From Batkoa obscura (taxonomy: Eukaryota; Entomophthoromycota; Entomophthoromycetes; Entomophthorales; Batkoaceae), in contig JASVEC010000009.1 of NCBI GenBank assembly GCA_030770535.1, forward strand, positions 992,001 through 1,056,000: a DNA stretch of 64,000 nucleotides, in the 5' to 3' direction. Numbering within the stretch: position 1 is the first letter of the stretch; each line of letters opens with the position of its first letter. A program made the position numbers and the translations under genes. Of the stretch, positions 21,743 through 31,993 are shown piece after piece. The notes beneath the pieces were generated by a model that did no database searches, was not told the origin of the DNA, and saw only the letters and a list, made by a program, of their open reading frames with translations.

Positions 21743-22705
21743 ATGTTAGTACGTTGGAAGCGCCGAATTAAGATGAGTTTTATACCCCCAAATCCACCAG
21801 AAACTTCCGAACAATGGTTTAATTCCTTACAAAATGGTAAATGTACAAGAATAATGAATAAACGATTAGGTTCTCAATTAGATCAAAATGATGCTGATTT
21901 ACCTTATAATCGACGAAAAAATCGATACTCAAATATATTACCTTATGATTGTAATCGAGTTGCTTTATCCGAATTAAAAAATAGTGAGGAACCAACAAAT
22001 TATATTAATGCTAGTTATATTCAAGTACCAAACTGTATTCATCGATATATAGCCACTCAAGCACCTTTACCCAATACTATATTAGATTTTTGGCGTATGG
22101 TATTTGAAAATAAAAGTCCAATAATATTAGTATTAACTAAAGAATTTGAAGGATTAACGAGAAAATATCATTGTTATTGGCCAATAAATCAAATTGAACC
22201 ATTCCATTTTAACAATTATGATTTAATGGTCGAATTTTTAGAAGAAAAAAAACATCCATTATCTAATGAATTAACAATTGCTTATTTTAAATTATCAGGT
22301 TTTCGTCCAGGAGACGATAAGATGGCTACTCAATATGTAACTCAAATAAGATTTGAAGGTTGGCCTGATTTTGGGGTACCTAATAATCCCAGTATATTAA
22401 TTACTGTATTAGATGTTTATCATATGGAATTAGCTATGCAACAAGAAAAGGCAGAAGAAAATGGAATGGGACCATCAGTTATTCATTGTAGTGCTGGGGT
22501 AGGTAGAACAGGTACTTTTTGTGCTATTGATTCTGCCTTGTTTATTTTAAAATCTTGGACACCTGCAAAATCCGATTTAGTAGTTCATATTATTAATGCT
22601 TTTAGACAACAAAGGGTTTATATGGTTCAATCAAAAGCTCAATTTCATTTTATTTATAGGGTACTCAATTATTATGTCCAAACGAGACCAGATGGTTATT
22701 ATTAA
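21743..22705 (+). CDS. Classical protein tyrosine phosphatase
   Basis: Intronless gene of 320 residues, almost entirely one PTP domain; removes phosphate from phosphotyrosine in cytosolic signalling. Motifs in order: NRYSNILPYDCNRV with YINASYI (substrate-recognition KNRY loop), the IATQAPLPNT block, WPDFGVP (WPD loop with the general-acid Asp, near 22360), HCSAGVGRTG (P-loop with catalytic Cys and Arg, near 22484-22513), and QQRVYMVQSKAQFHFIY (Q loop). All catalytic residues are present. It most resembles the compact yeast Pyp/Ptp1-type enzymes. The second in-frame Met (21773, MSFIPPNPPETSEQW) may be the true start, since the first ten residues are basic and unlike the family. Lack of introns is unusual among its neighbours. 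Confidence 0.92.
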   Translation: MLVRWKRRIKMSFIPPNPPETSEQWFNSLQNGKCTRIMNKRLGSQLDQNDADLPYNRRKNRYSNILPYDCNRVALSELKNSEEPTNYINASYIQVPNCIHRYIATQAPLPNTILDFWRMVFENKSPIILVLTKEFEGLTRKYHCYWPINQIEPFHFNNYDLMVEFLEEKKHPLSNELTIAYFKLSGFRPGDDKMATQYVTQIRFEGWPDFGVPNNPSILITVLDVYHMELAMQQEKAEENGMGPSVIHCSAGVGRTGTFCAIDSALFILKSWTPAKSDLVVHIINAFRQQRVYMVQSKAQFHFIYRVLNYYVQTRPDGYY

Positions 22706-22838
22706 TTAATAAATTAGTCATTAAATTAATATTAATAATTTATCTCCTTTTTATTATTTATTATTTATTTGTTAAAGTATTGATAATAAATAATAATAAA
22801 TAAATAATAATAAATAAATAATAATAAATAAATAATAA

Positions 22839-22869
<31 letters not shown>

Positions 22870-22909
22870 TAATACTTTATTCAATATTTATCTATATTTT
22901 TTATTAATA
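22706..22909. repeat. (AATA/AAT)n simple repeat in 3' flank
   Basis: About 95 bases at 22783-22875 of AATAAATAATAAATA-type repeat, ending in AAT repeats, just downstream of the phosphatase stop. Confidence 0.8.
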
Positions 22910-23010
22910 TGGGGGTGTTTTTTTTGGCTTCATCATTTTTTCCATTTTTTGAGCGCTATTTGAGTGGAAAGATTGTTAGTGAAGTTCTTAAACATAAAAA
23001 TACATCCCCA
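22910..23010 (-). mobile_element. ~100-bp MITE (TA family)
   Basis: Tips TGGGGGTGT and ACATCCCCA, TA flanks. Lies in the 3'-to-3' space between the phosphatase and SGD1, about 40 bases from the SGD1 stop, so it may be transcribed in the 3' UTR of either gene. Confidence 0.9.
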
Positions 23011-23051
23011 TATATTATATTCTATATTTTTTTTATTAAAAAGAAAATGAA

Positions 23052-24374
23052 TTAAATAACTAATAATTGATCTAAAAATTTGGCCATTGTTAATATTTTT
23101 TCTTTTTCTTGATCATTGAAAGGTAAAGATTGAATTGAATTTGATTTCATTATAAAATTAAATAAAAAGAATCGAATACCATTCAATAACTCTTTCAACT
23201 CTTTAATTTTACTTATTTGTACTGCTAAATCCTCATCATTACTTACAAGTAACATATTACATAATATAATTTGTAATAATAATCTAGTTCTTGATTTTAA
23301 AGTAGTAAAATTAAGGGTCTAAAAAACAAATTTATATAAACATATAATAATTATTATAAAATTATTTAAATTACCTTCAACACTGTTAAATAAATGGAAT
23401 TTTTACCCATCATTTCACCATAAAGTTTACCTAAATTAAGGATTTTACGTACAGGTACATTTTTACTTTCATTTTGAATTTTAGTATCAAACCCACCAAT
23501 ATTACTTTCTCCTAATTCTCGAAATAAATCCCAAAGGGCATATTGAAATGTAATTTTAAAACTAGTTTTATACATATTAAATTTAATACATAATAATGTA
23601 TAATATGGATTATATATTTTTTCCTATTAATATATTAATAATAATAACAATAATTAAATAATTAATACTTACATTTCCACAACAATTTAATAATACTCTA
23701 GGTATATCTCGCATTTGTTTTTCACTTAAATTTAATTTCAATAATTTTTCATAAGCATCAATATAATCTTCAGATCCCATAATTGTTGTAAAGATTTGTT
23801 TACGTAAATCAGTATTCATTCCTTGTTCTCTTGCTAAACTTAAAAGAGATGTTTGATTTTCTTTTATTATATCATTATCCATTTCATTTTCTTTTTTAAT
23901 TATTTGATTTTCTTCTCCATACATATTATCTTTCCATGCTGAACCTACAAGCCACCATTTACCTATTTAAAATTTTAATTTAATAACAATAATATATATG
24001 TATATATTATACTTACCCTTTACAGAAATTTGTTTAATATCTTCTAAAGAAACTCTCAAAGGTTCTGTATGACCAACTAAAAAAATGAATAAATGTTATT
24101 TATATAAAAAATGAAAAATCTTACCGTATTTTTTCTTTTTAATATTTTTTAAAAATAATTTCATTTTTTTAATAAATTCTTCATTCATTATGTTTTGTTG
24201 ATTTAATAAATTTTTTTTAACTTTATTATTTTTAATATTAGTTAATACTTCCATCATAAATTTCATTCGACTACTAATTTTAGTTTCTTTTTGCATTTCT
24301 TTTTGCGCTATTAAAATTATATCTTTCATTGCTGTTGGATCATCGTTTCTTAATGTGGAACCAATAGCTATTTA

Positions 24375-24408
<34 letters not shown>

Positions 24409-26218
24409 TTATATATACTCTATAATTTACCTCTTATAATTTTAAGTAGAAGTTCGACATTAACTGAATTAAGTCGTTTTAAAAACATTTTAATTAAATC
24501 ATAAATTAAAACACATGAAATAACTTCCAAATTATATAATTCAGAAATTAAAGTAATTAAATTAAGACTAATTTTAACATCACTATGCTCATCTGTATCA
24601 ATTTCATTACTATCATTATCCTTAATTAATTTTAATCCGTTTTCATAATGTTTGATAAATTTTTCAATTAATGTTTGTGTAAAATGAGCAGCTAAAAAAA
24701 TTTAAAAAAATTAGAGTTTAAGTGAATTAAATGATTGAAATTACCTAATTCAACTCCAATAAGTTGATACAATGATGCAATAATTGTACTATGAAGGATA
24801 ACAAAAGTATCCAATAAAGTAGCTTTATCTGAAATAAGATCTAATATAATATCGGTAATGGTACTTGTTACACCTTAAAAATAATAATAACAATTAATAA
24901 GTAATAAACAAATTTGATTTAGTTTTAAAACTTACTATTTCTACTATTGGTTTGATATAATGCTTCAATTTCAAATAAAATAGATTCAATATTATTTTCA
25001 CTTAATCTATTAATTAATTAATTAATTAATTAATCTATTATCATTTCATATTTAAATAACATTACTTATTGATTAATCCACGCATAATTCTTTGAAGTTT
25101 TTCAAGTTTATCATCTTTGTTTCTTAAATGAGGTGGTATATATTTGGTAACTATGTATTTTATTAATCTTATTGTTTTTTAACTTAACTCCTTTATTACC
25201 TTCACTTTTGATTTCTTTTGCTTCAGGTCTGATTTCTTGTTCTTCTTTTTCATCAAAACCATCCTCGTCTTCATCATCCTCATCTATATCTTCATCATCC
25301 TCATCTATATTTTCTTCATCCTCATCTATATCTTCATCATCCTCACTTTCTTCCTCTTTCACTTCAGCTTTTGGTGCTCTAGTTGAATAATAATAGGAAT
25401 TTTCAAATTCCAACTAAAATAGAAAAGAAAGTTAAAATCGAATAATTATAATTACAAAATAAACCTCACCTTTTCACCATCACTTTCATTATTACTACTA
25501 GTAACCGTATTACCAACCAATTTACTAGAACCCCACTTTAAGTCCAGTCCATTTAACAAATCTTAAATAAATTATTTAACAACTACAATTAACTTTAAAG
25601 TATTAATAACTCACCATCAAATCCATCCTCCATAAAAGCCGAATTTTTTAATATGTTATCTTTCTTTTTAATTTTTAACTTCTTTTCTAATGCTCTCATA
25701 TATTTCTCTTCTTCTTCTTCTGCTTTACTTAACTTTTTCATATTTCCATTGACTCGTTCGACCTCTATTTCTTCTTCACTACTTTCAATATCTTCTTCTT
25801 CTTCTTCTTCACTTTCAGCATCAATGACCTCCCCCTCCTTAATGTTACTCTTAAACTTTTTATTCTTTGAAATATTCGTTTGTTGTAATTTCTTTTTGCC
25901 CCCTTTTCTCTTTTCTTTTCTAAGCTGTTTTCTTTTCAAACTATTATTAACAAATCTTTTATTAAAATTCCTTTCATCTAATAATATAAAAAATCCAATC
26001 AGTCCACTAACTTAAACTTTAATAAAATCATAAACCAACTTACCTTTCTCTACAGGTTCTTCAATCCCTTTTTTATTCTTTGGATTTTTATTTTTACCTT
26101 TTGTCTCCACTATTGGTTGTTGTTTCTGTAAAACAAGCTCATCCAATAGCTTTTTAGGCATATCCGTTGTCTTTCTCTTCCCCTTTTCTAATATCCTTTT
26201 CTTCGCTCTATATACCAT
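23052..26218 (-). CDS. Nucleolar MIF4G/MA3 protein (Sgd1/NOM1 family)
   Basis: Nucleolar factor needed for small-subunit rRNA processing in yeast (Sgd1) and animals (NOM1). About ten short exons. N-terminus MVYRAKKRILEKGKRKTTD and a Lys-rich stretch are followed by two acidic Asp/Glu-rich blocks (near 25770-25830 and 25255-25350). The family signature YIPPHLRNK (near 25135) opens the MIF4G domain (KLQRIMRGLINKL to AIGSTLRNDDPTAM, about 25100-24330). The MA3 domain includes NTDLRKQIFTTIMGSEDYID and MRDIPRVLLNCCGN (about 23925-23680) and ends ILTMAKFLDQLLVI. The frame stays open through all introns. One intron holds a TTA run (24366-24409) and another a TTAA run (about 25008-25037). The domain order matches the family and separates it from eIF4G, which lies 5 kb away. 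Confidence 0.88.
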
Positions 26219-26705
26219 GGTTTGAAATTTTGTTCGAATTTAAATAAAGAGAATAGAATAATAAATTTATTACTTTTTTAATACTTCCAAGTAAATTCTA
26301 AAGTTTGGCAGAGAGTTAGCAGTTTTTGCAAAGGAAATATTGCACTGCCTTAATTTGGTATATTTTTTTATCATGGATTAGGATTTTGGTAGAATGAAAT
26401 AAGTTAATTTGTTACTGCTATTGATAATCAATGGCTTCAGGGATTGTTGAATATTTATGTTATATGATTTTAAACTCAAAGTAAATTATATATTTTAGTA
26501 TTTTACTTTATTATGATATTTGGAAAAAATTATCTGATAGAATAATAGATATTAGAAAACCAGAGCTTTAAAATTTGTAATTTTCATTATTTTAATTTAA
26601 TACACTAACATTCATAAAAGTAAAAATAAGTTATAATGTCTTTAATCTTTATTATTAATAAAAAAATATTAGATTCCAAAACATCTATTTGAATCACACT
26701 AAGTT
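26219..26705. other. Intergenic, SGD1 promoter side
   Basis: AT-rich spacer between two minus-strand genes; nothing recognised. Confidence 0.5.
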
Positions 26706-27520
26706 TTAATTTTTAATCCATTCAGTTGGAAAGTTCATTTGTTCTTTAGAGAGACGACGGTGAGAAGAATTAGGTTTAAAAGTAGGTAATGGGATATCTA
26801 AAAATTTATCTTCACCTTCCTAAATAAAAAATTAATTATAATCTCTAAAAAAACATGAAAAAATTCTCATTACTTTAACTTCTTTGATAATTCGGTTCCA
26901 AAGTTGAATCAAGTTCAATTTATTTTCTAAAAAGGTAGGGTATTTCTTAGAAGAAAATCGAAGTTGATTAGATTCTTGAAAATAATGTTGAGAACAAATA
27001 AGTAATAACTTATGCATTTCTTCTTCATTAAATATCTTGGCTCCTTTTAATTTCTCCATATCAATAACCATAATACTTTTAATATCTAATGGATGTTCTT
27101 CACCCAAATGTTCAATTTTACTAAATTGTATATATTGTTGTGAAGTAGGTGGTGTAAAATCTTTTCTTAAATCTATTGAATTTAGTTTAAGTTATTTAAA
27201 TAATTAATTGATTGATCCTTACCTTTAAGTTTAGGTAACTCAAACTTAGCTTTCCTTAAATAATGACGTACATAACGAATTTGGCGAATAAATCGATGAG
27301 CTGGTGTTGTATGATCATTAAAATTAAACTCAAATTCCCTGCCATCTCTTTCCCAATCTACATCTATGGAATTACTTTGATTTTGTTTATCGCTTGAGCG
27401 TGCTAATAGTGAGTTCGAGGTCGAAATGGAACATTTTGGTAAGTAAGTTAATGAAGTTGTATTTTTTAATATTAAGTTAGTATTTAACTTGGCTCCTATT
27501 TTATAACTGTTTTTGAACAT
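26706..27520 (-). CDS. Mitochondrial small ribosomal subunit protein mS35 (Rsm24-like)
   Basis: Component of the mitochondrial ribosomal small subunit. Three exons: 27520 to about 27224, about 27171-26872, and about 26821-26706. The first 45 residues (MFKNSYKIGAKLNTN, then Ser/Leu/Arg-rich with ISTSNSLLARS) are basic and hydroxylated, as in a mitochondrial presequence. The core reads FTPPTSQQYIQFSKIEHLGE, then HPLDIKSIMVIDMEKL and KYPTFLENKLNLIQLWNRII, which matches the conserved block of the MRP-S28/mS35 family, where HP, V and the FPT-x-x-QN region recur. C-terminus RRLSKEQMNFPTEWIKN. About 240 residues. Divergent from the UBTD-like gene at 28267. Confidence 0.85.
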
Positions 27521-28266
27521 TTTTTGTCTATTTTTGATTTAAAACAAAAGCTTCCCTTTTTTCTTGAATGCTACTTAAATTATGGGATTTGTTTACAGTA
27601 CAAATTGAAAGTTGCTAAAATCGAATGAAACTTTAATTTACTAAATTGAAAATCAATATTTCAAAATACAAACACGAAAGGACAAAGTTTCTTTTAAAAA
27701 TTTGAACCTCTATGGGCAAGTGGTTTATTAAATTGAAATGAATTTACGAATTAGATAGAGAGGCCATCTGACAAGGGCTTAACGTCTGAGGCGCTATTCT
27801 CTAACCTTCTGATCTCCTAGAATAGCCTTAAAATTAAAATATTTAATTAATTTTATTGCGGCTTATTAAGTGACATATACAAAATATGATTTGATTCATT
27901 TGTTTATTTTTAAATTACTTCTATCAACCTATTTATATTTTAATAGAACAAAACAATAAATTAAATAGTAGCTATTGATCCTAATAAGATAAAAGTTAGT
28001 GTTTTGGTAGCGATTATTAATGTTCAAAGAAATTAAAGCTCAGTACCCTAAAGAGCCCAACTAATTGGGCAAGTGCACCATCTAAAATTGGTGCTATAAT
28101 ATTAACAGTTAAAATCTTCAGCTAAATTTGGGATGGCAATTTAATGTAAAGTGAACAGTTAGAAAATTAAAACAAATCAAATTCCTTAAATTCAAAATAA
28201 ACTACAATAAATAACGAAATTTTCCTTAAACTAACATTGATTTTTTTTAAAACACTACAAGAAAAG
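27521..28266. other. Shared upstream region of mS35 and UBTD-like genes
   Basis: Divergent promoter region of 746 bases. It contains a hairpin-forming segment at about 27801-27836 (GCTATTCT...AGAATAGC) in a patch richer in G+C than its flanks, and two adjacent inverted repeats at about 28054-28106 (GCCCAAC...TTGGGC and GCACCA...TGGTGC). No RNA family recognised. Confidence 0.5.
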
Positions 28267-29015
28267 ATGGGATGTATGCAATCTAGACCTGAAGAAGCTG
28301 ATGGAAGAAATGAATCTACCAGAGGAGATAGTAATAATGGTAATTCTAATAGCTAAAAAATTAAAAAGATTTAATAATAACACAAAGACCAGAATCATCT
28401 AGTTTAAAAGAGTTCAAAAACTATAAATGGACTTCTGAAAAGTTGATGACTTTAGAAGATGTACAAAAAGAACGACAAGTATTTTGGGAGACGGAACCAA
28501 GCTATTATGGTAAAAAAGAAGTATGGGATGCTATTAAAAAGATTTGTGAATCAAAAGACTTAATGGAAGCTCAAAAGATGGCCACTTCCGTTCCTTTGAA
28601 ATTTCATACTGGGCATATTAAGGATGGTTGCTACGATAACTCTGGAGTATTTTATCAGATCCCATCTTATTGCTTTGCTTTACCAGAAAATTTAGTTTCC
28701 AACGAAGTTAAAAAGCAAAATGAAACTAAATTGACCGAAATTAATGGTAATAGTCAATTAAGTGAAGCAACAGACCTTATAATTCGTATACGACTAACTA
28801 CAGCTGAGGATATCAATTTAAATGTGGCTAGTAATGATACACTAAATAATGTATTGCAACGATTATCTTTAGTTAAAGGGTGGGGTAAAGATGAGCAACC
28901 TTTACCTAAAGTTCGATTTATTTATTTAGGTAAAATACTTTCACTTAGCTCTACTTTAAGCCAACTTAAAATTACTAATGATGCGGTGGTCCAAGCTCAG
29001 GTTACTTTTAATTAA
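28267..29015 (+). CDS. UBTD-type ubiquitin domain-containing protein, N-myristoylated
   Basis: Two exons: 28267 to about 28340, then from about 28397 (acceptor ACCAG) to 29015; about 230 residues. N-terminus MGCMQS fits N-myristoylation on Gly2 with palmitoylation on Cys3, implying membrane anchoring. Then the UBTD1/2 core: KWTSEKLMTLEDVQKERQVF, WETEPSYYGKKEVWDAIKK, and a segment ending GCYDNSGVFYQIPSYCFALP, closely following the animal UBTD order (W-x-T-P...G...EIW...CYDE.G..YQLP.YC). The C-terminal 75 residues (LIIRIRLTTAEDINLNVASN to VQAQVTFN) are a ubiquitin-like fold. UBTD proteins bind ubiquitin-conjugation factors; no catalytic residues are expected. The intron acceptor was chosen because it alone keeps the frame into SSSLKEFKNYKW. 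Confidence 0.88.
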
Positions 29016-30007
29016 TTCTTCCTTTTTTCTTTACTTTTAAATTATAATATATATCATATATTATAGATAAACTATTTAATTTAATCCATTTTTTATCCGT
29101 TTAATTAAAAGTTACCTATAGCATCATTTCATCTTTCATCAATATTTTACATAACTTCTTGAACCTTATTTTATTCTTTAACCATACTTTGTAGCAATAA
29201 TGGCTATTAAACCATTTTTATTATTATGTATAGAATATAATCTAATATTTATAGCTCTCATTAAATTCTAAAAGTTAAAATATATAGGTATCTACGTCTG
29301 CTTAACTAACCACCTTGGTATATATTATAGTGTTACATAATAAATGAAATTAAGGGTAAAATATTTTATAGAATTGAATTATAATATTATTTGTACTGAT
29401 AAACTAAACTTTATAGATTGTAAAATAATTAGAAAATAAAGCAAACACTCTACATATACATTAGACACTATATTTTATTTATTAATGATCACAGTTACGC
29501 CAGAATGACATGCTTATAAACTCTAAAAAAGATAAAATTAGTTTAAATTCTTTAATTAGACTTAAAGGAATAATCAAGAATCAGATATAAAAGAAGATTC
29601 CAAAATGTTTTTCAGCAAAGATTTAAAATCTTATTCTGTTGTCCCTATTTTGTTATTCATCATTTTATCTTTATATTATTATTATGAATTTTTTACTTAC
29701 CCTAAATAATTAAAACTAATTTATTCAAGTTCGATGGTTTGCTTTTTATAGTTTTTAAAAATGATGTTTGGCTTTATTGGCTGGAAGTCAATCTAAAAAA
29801 TTTTCATGAAAATTTTTTCCGAGTTGCTAAAAATGAAATTAAATTCAAGATGATTTGATCCAAAGATGAAATTTTCAACATTCAAAATCAACAACTTTTA
29901 TTAAATTTAAAAATAAAAAAATCTATCATTAATAATAATTATTTTATTTTATTTTATCATCTTAATAAAGATTAGGTATCAATGTTTCTTGAACATTATT
30001 AGAACTA
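29016..30007. other. Intergenic between UBTD-like gene and P450 gene 3
   Basis: AT-rich stretch between two converging genes. Nothing recognised. Confidence 0.5.
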
Positions 30008-31993
30008 CTATAACAGCTTATCATTCTCCTTTACAATAACTTCCATTGGTTTTGTAGGTGAAGTGACTACATAAAATTTAGATTTAAGGGTAAGTTTAGG
30101 GTCATTTAAATAAAAATCAAAGTTTCGAACTAAATTGGCTGTAGCTAAATATAATTCCATCCATGCCAAACTAAATAGAAATATTAATATTAATATTAAT
30201 ACCACCATAAATATGTATATTATACTTACGTTCTACCAACACATCCCCTTGGTCCCATCAAGAAGGGTATAAAATTGGGATCTGATTGAAATTTGCCATC
30301 TTCTGTTATCCATCGCTCTGGATTAAATTTATCTGGCTCTTCCCATAGAGTTGGTAAATTATGTAAGGCATTAAGATTGACACCAACAATTGTCTTTTTA
30401 TTATTATTATTTAATATATTTTTATAATTGTTATAATGCTTAAATTACCTCTTCTTCAATAAAGTAGCCATCAATGACTTTACCGCCTTTAGGTGTGATT
30501 CTCATTGGATTTCCAGAAACTACAGGCATAAATCGTAGCCCTTCATGTAAAACAGCACTTAAATAAGTACACTCATTTTTGAGTTTAGTATAACCAATGC
30601 TATCTTTATCTGGAAATATTGTTATCAATTCTTGTTTCAATTTTCTGTAAATTACTGGGTTTTTCATTAAATTATAAAATATCCTAGAATTTTTTAATTA
30701 GAATTTATTGATTTTACCAGTTTAATTTATTTTACCATATTAATGCATTAGATCCTGTGTCTGTACCAGCAGCACTATATGAGATTTAATATATTATTAC
30801 AATATTGCAAATTAAAATACTTACAGTTGTATAATAGATTCATCTGCAAGTTCCTTTTCACTTAATTTAGCACCAGTTTCCGGATCAACCGCATCAATAA
30901 GATTATTTAAAATAGTATTTCTATCAGCATGCTTTTTGGAATTTTTAATAGCATCATAAGAGAACTAACAATAATTAGATTGAATCTACAAAATAAAATA
31001 AAATTACATTATATAATTGTTTGATGCTATCATATTTAAAATGTTTTAAAAATGGAAACAAAAATAACTATTAATTAATTATCAGTTTGAATTATTATAA
31101 TAAATATAGTAAACTTACCACAATACTAAGGAATAACAAATCATGGATCCAATCTATTACTGGATGATGACCATTTTTTATCATATTAAAAGGTTTACCA
31201 TAAACTACTTCACCTATTACATCCTAAGAAATATTAGTAGATGATATTATGTAATATAGTATACTTACAAAAGAAAAGCAATGGAAGTAAAGACATAACT
31301 TGAATGCTTTCTTTCTTTCAGCAAAATATCTCATCTTATTTTTCAATTGCTCACAGGTATTTTTGACCAAATATTCTAAATTTAAGATATTTTTCTCAGA
31401 AAACCCTACACTTAAAATCTTCTTCTACAATCATTATTTAAATATTTGATTATATAACATAAGAATTAATTTACTCTTTTACGATGGAAGTCTTTATCTC
31501 TTTAAAAAAATCAACATTTTATCTATAAATAGTTTTAGTAATATTACCTGGTACTAAAACTTGCTTCTCCAACAATTTGGAATGCAGAATAAAACCCATG
31601 CTTTTGAAAATTGTAAGTGGAATAAATATCTTTGGAAGCTGTTTCGGATGCAAAGGATACCACATTTGAACCTATGTTTAAATGAAATTAGTATAATACA
31701 TATTGTGCCCTAATGTATATTTACTTAATCGGACTGCCTTTCCATACTTAGTATGAAGATCAAGCATATGTAAATGGAAGCTTCCCATCAATATGTGGAT
31801 TTTATATACGTTTGGTATTAAAATATATATCATTGGTCCCGGTATATTGTGCATTGGGCTAAAATACAATTGATAGATTACCTATTAATGACATAAATAT
31901 ATAAATTGATTGATACAATAGTAATAAAGTTACATTGTAAGCCCAGTAAAATAAAAATAAAGATATTAGCATTAATAAAGCATAGTAAAACAT
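30008..31993 (-). CDS. Cytochrome P450 monooxygenase (intact, multi-exon)
   Basis: Close relative of the P450 at 4006. Start at 31991-31993: MFYYALLMLISLFLFYWAYN is the membrane anchor; a roughly 52-base intron follows, then VIYQLYFSPMHNIPGPM, the proline hinge. Further exons carry LHTKYGKAVRLS, the I-helix SAAGTDTGSNALIW (near 30740-30780), FPDKDSIGYTKLKNECTYLS, ExxR in HEGLRFMP (near 30530), the heme loop FIPFLMGPRGCVGR (near 30228-30270), and SLAWMELYLATANLVRNF to the stop at 30008. All P450 hallmarks are present and exon boundaries match the first copy (hinge, I-helix, post-heme). It is nearer in sequence to the truncated copy (both have VVxGN and VIDGYF) than to the plus-strand one. Substrate unknown. 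Confidence 0.88.

Noticed and set aside
25172-26015. Ser-rich plus-strand frames opposite SGD1
   Set aside because: They are the antisense of Asp/Glu-rich coding sequence, giving poly-Ser/Leu artefacts.
27720-27840. Possible tRNA-like gene between mS35 and UBTD-like genes
   Set aside because: Although a G+C-richer hairpin is present, no cloverleaf with paired acceptor and T arms can be drawn on either strand.
29750-29850. Possible copy of the 12876-13368 element terminus (ATTGGCTGGA similarity)
   Set aside because: Only about ten bases match, without the paired second end.
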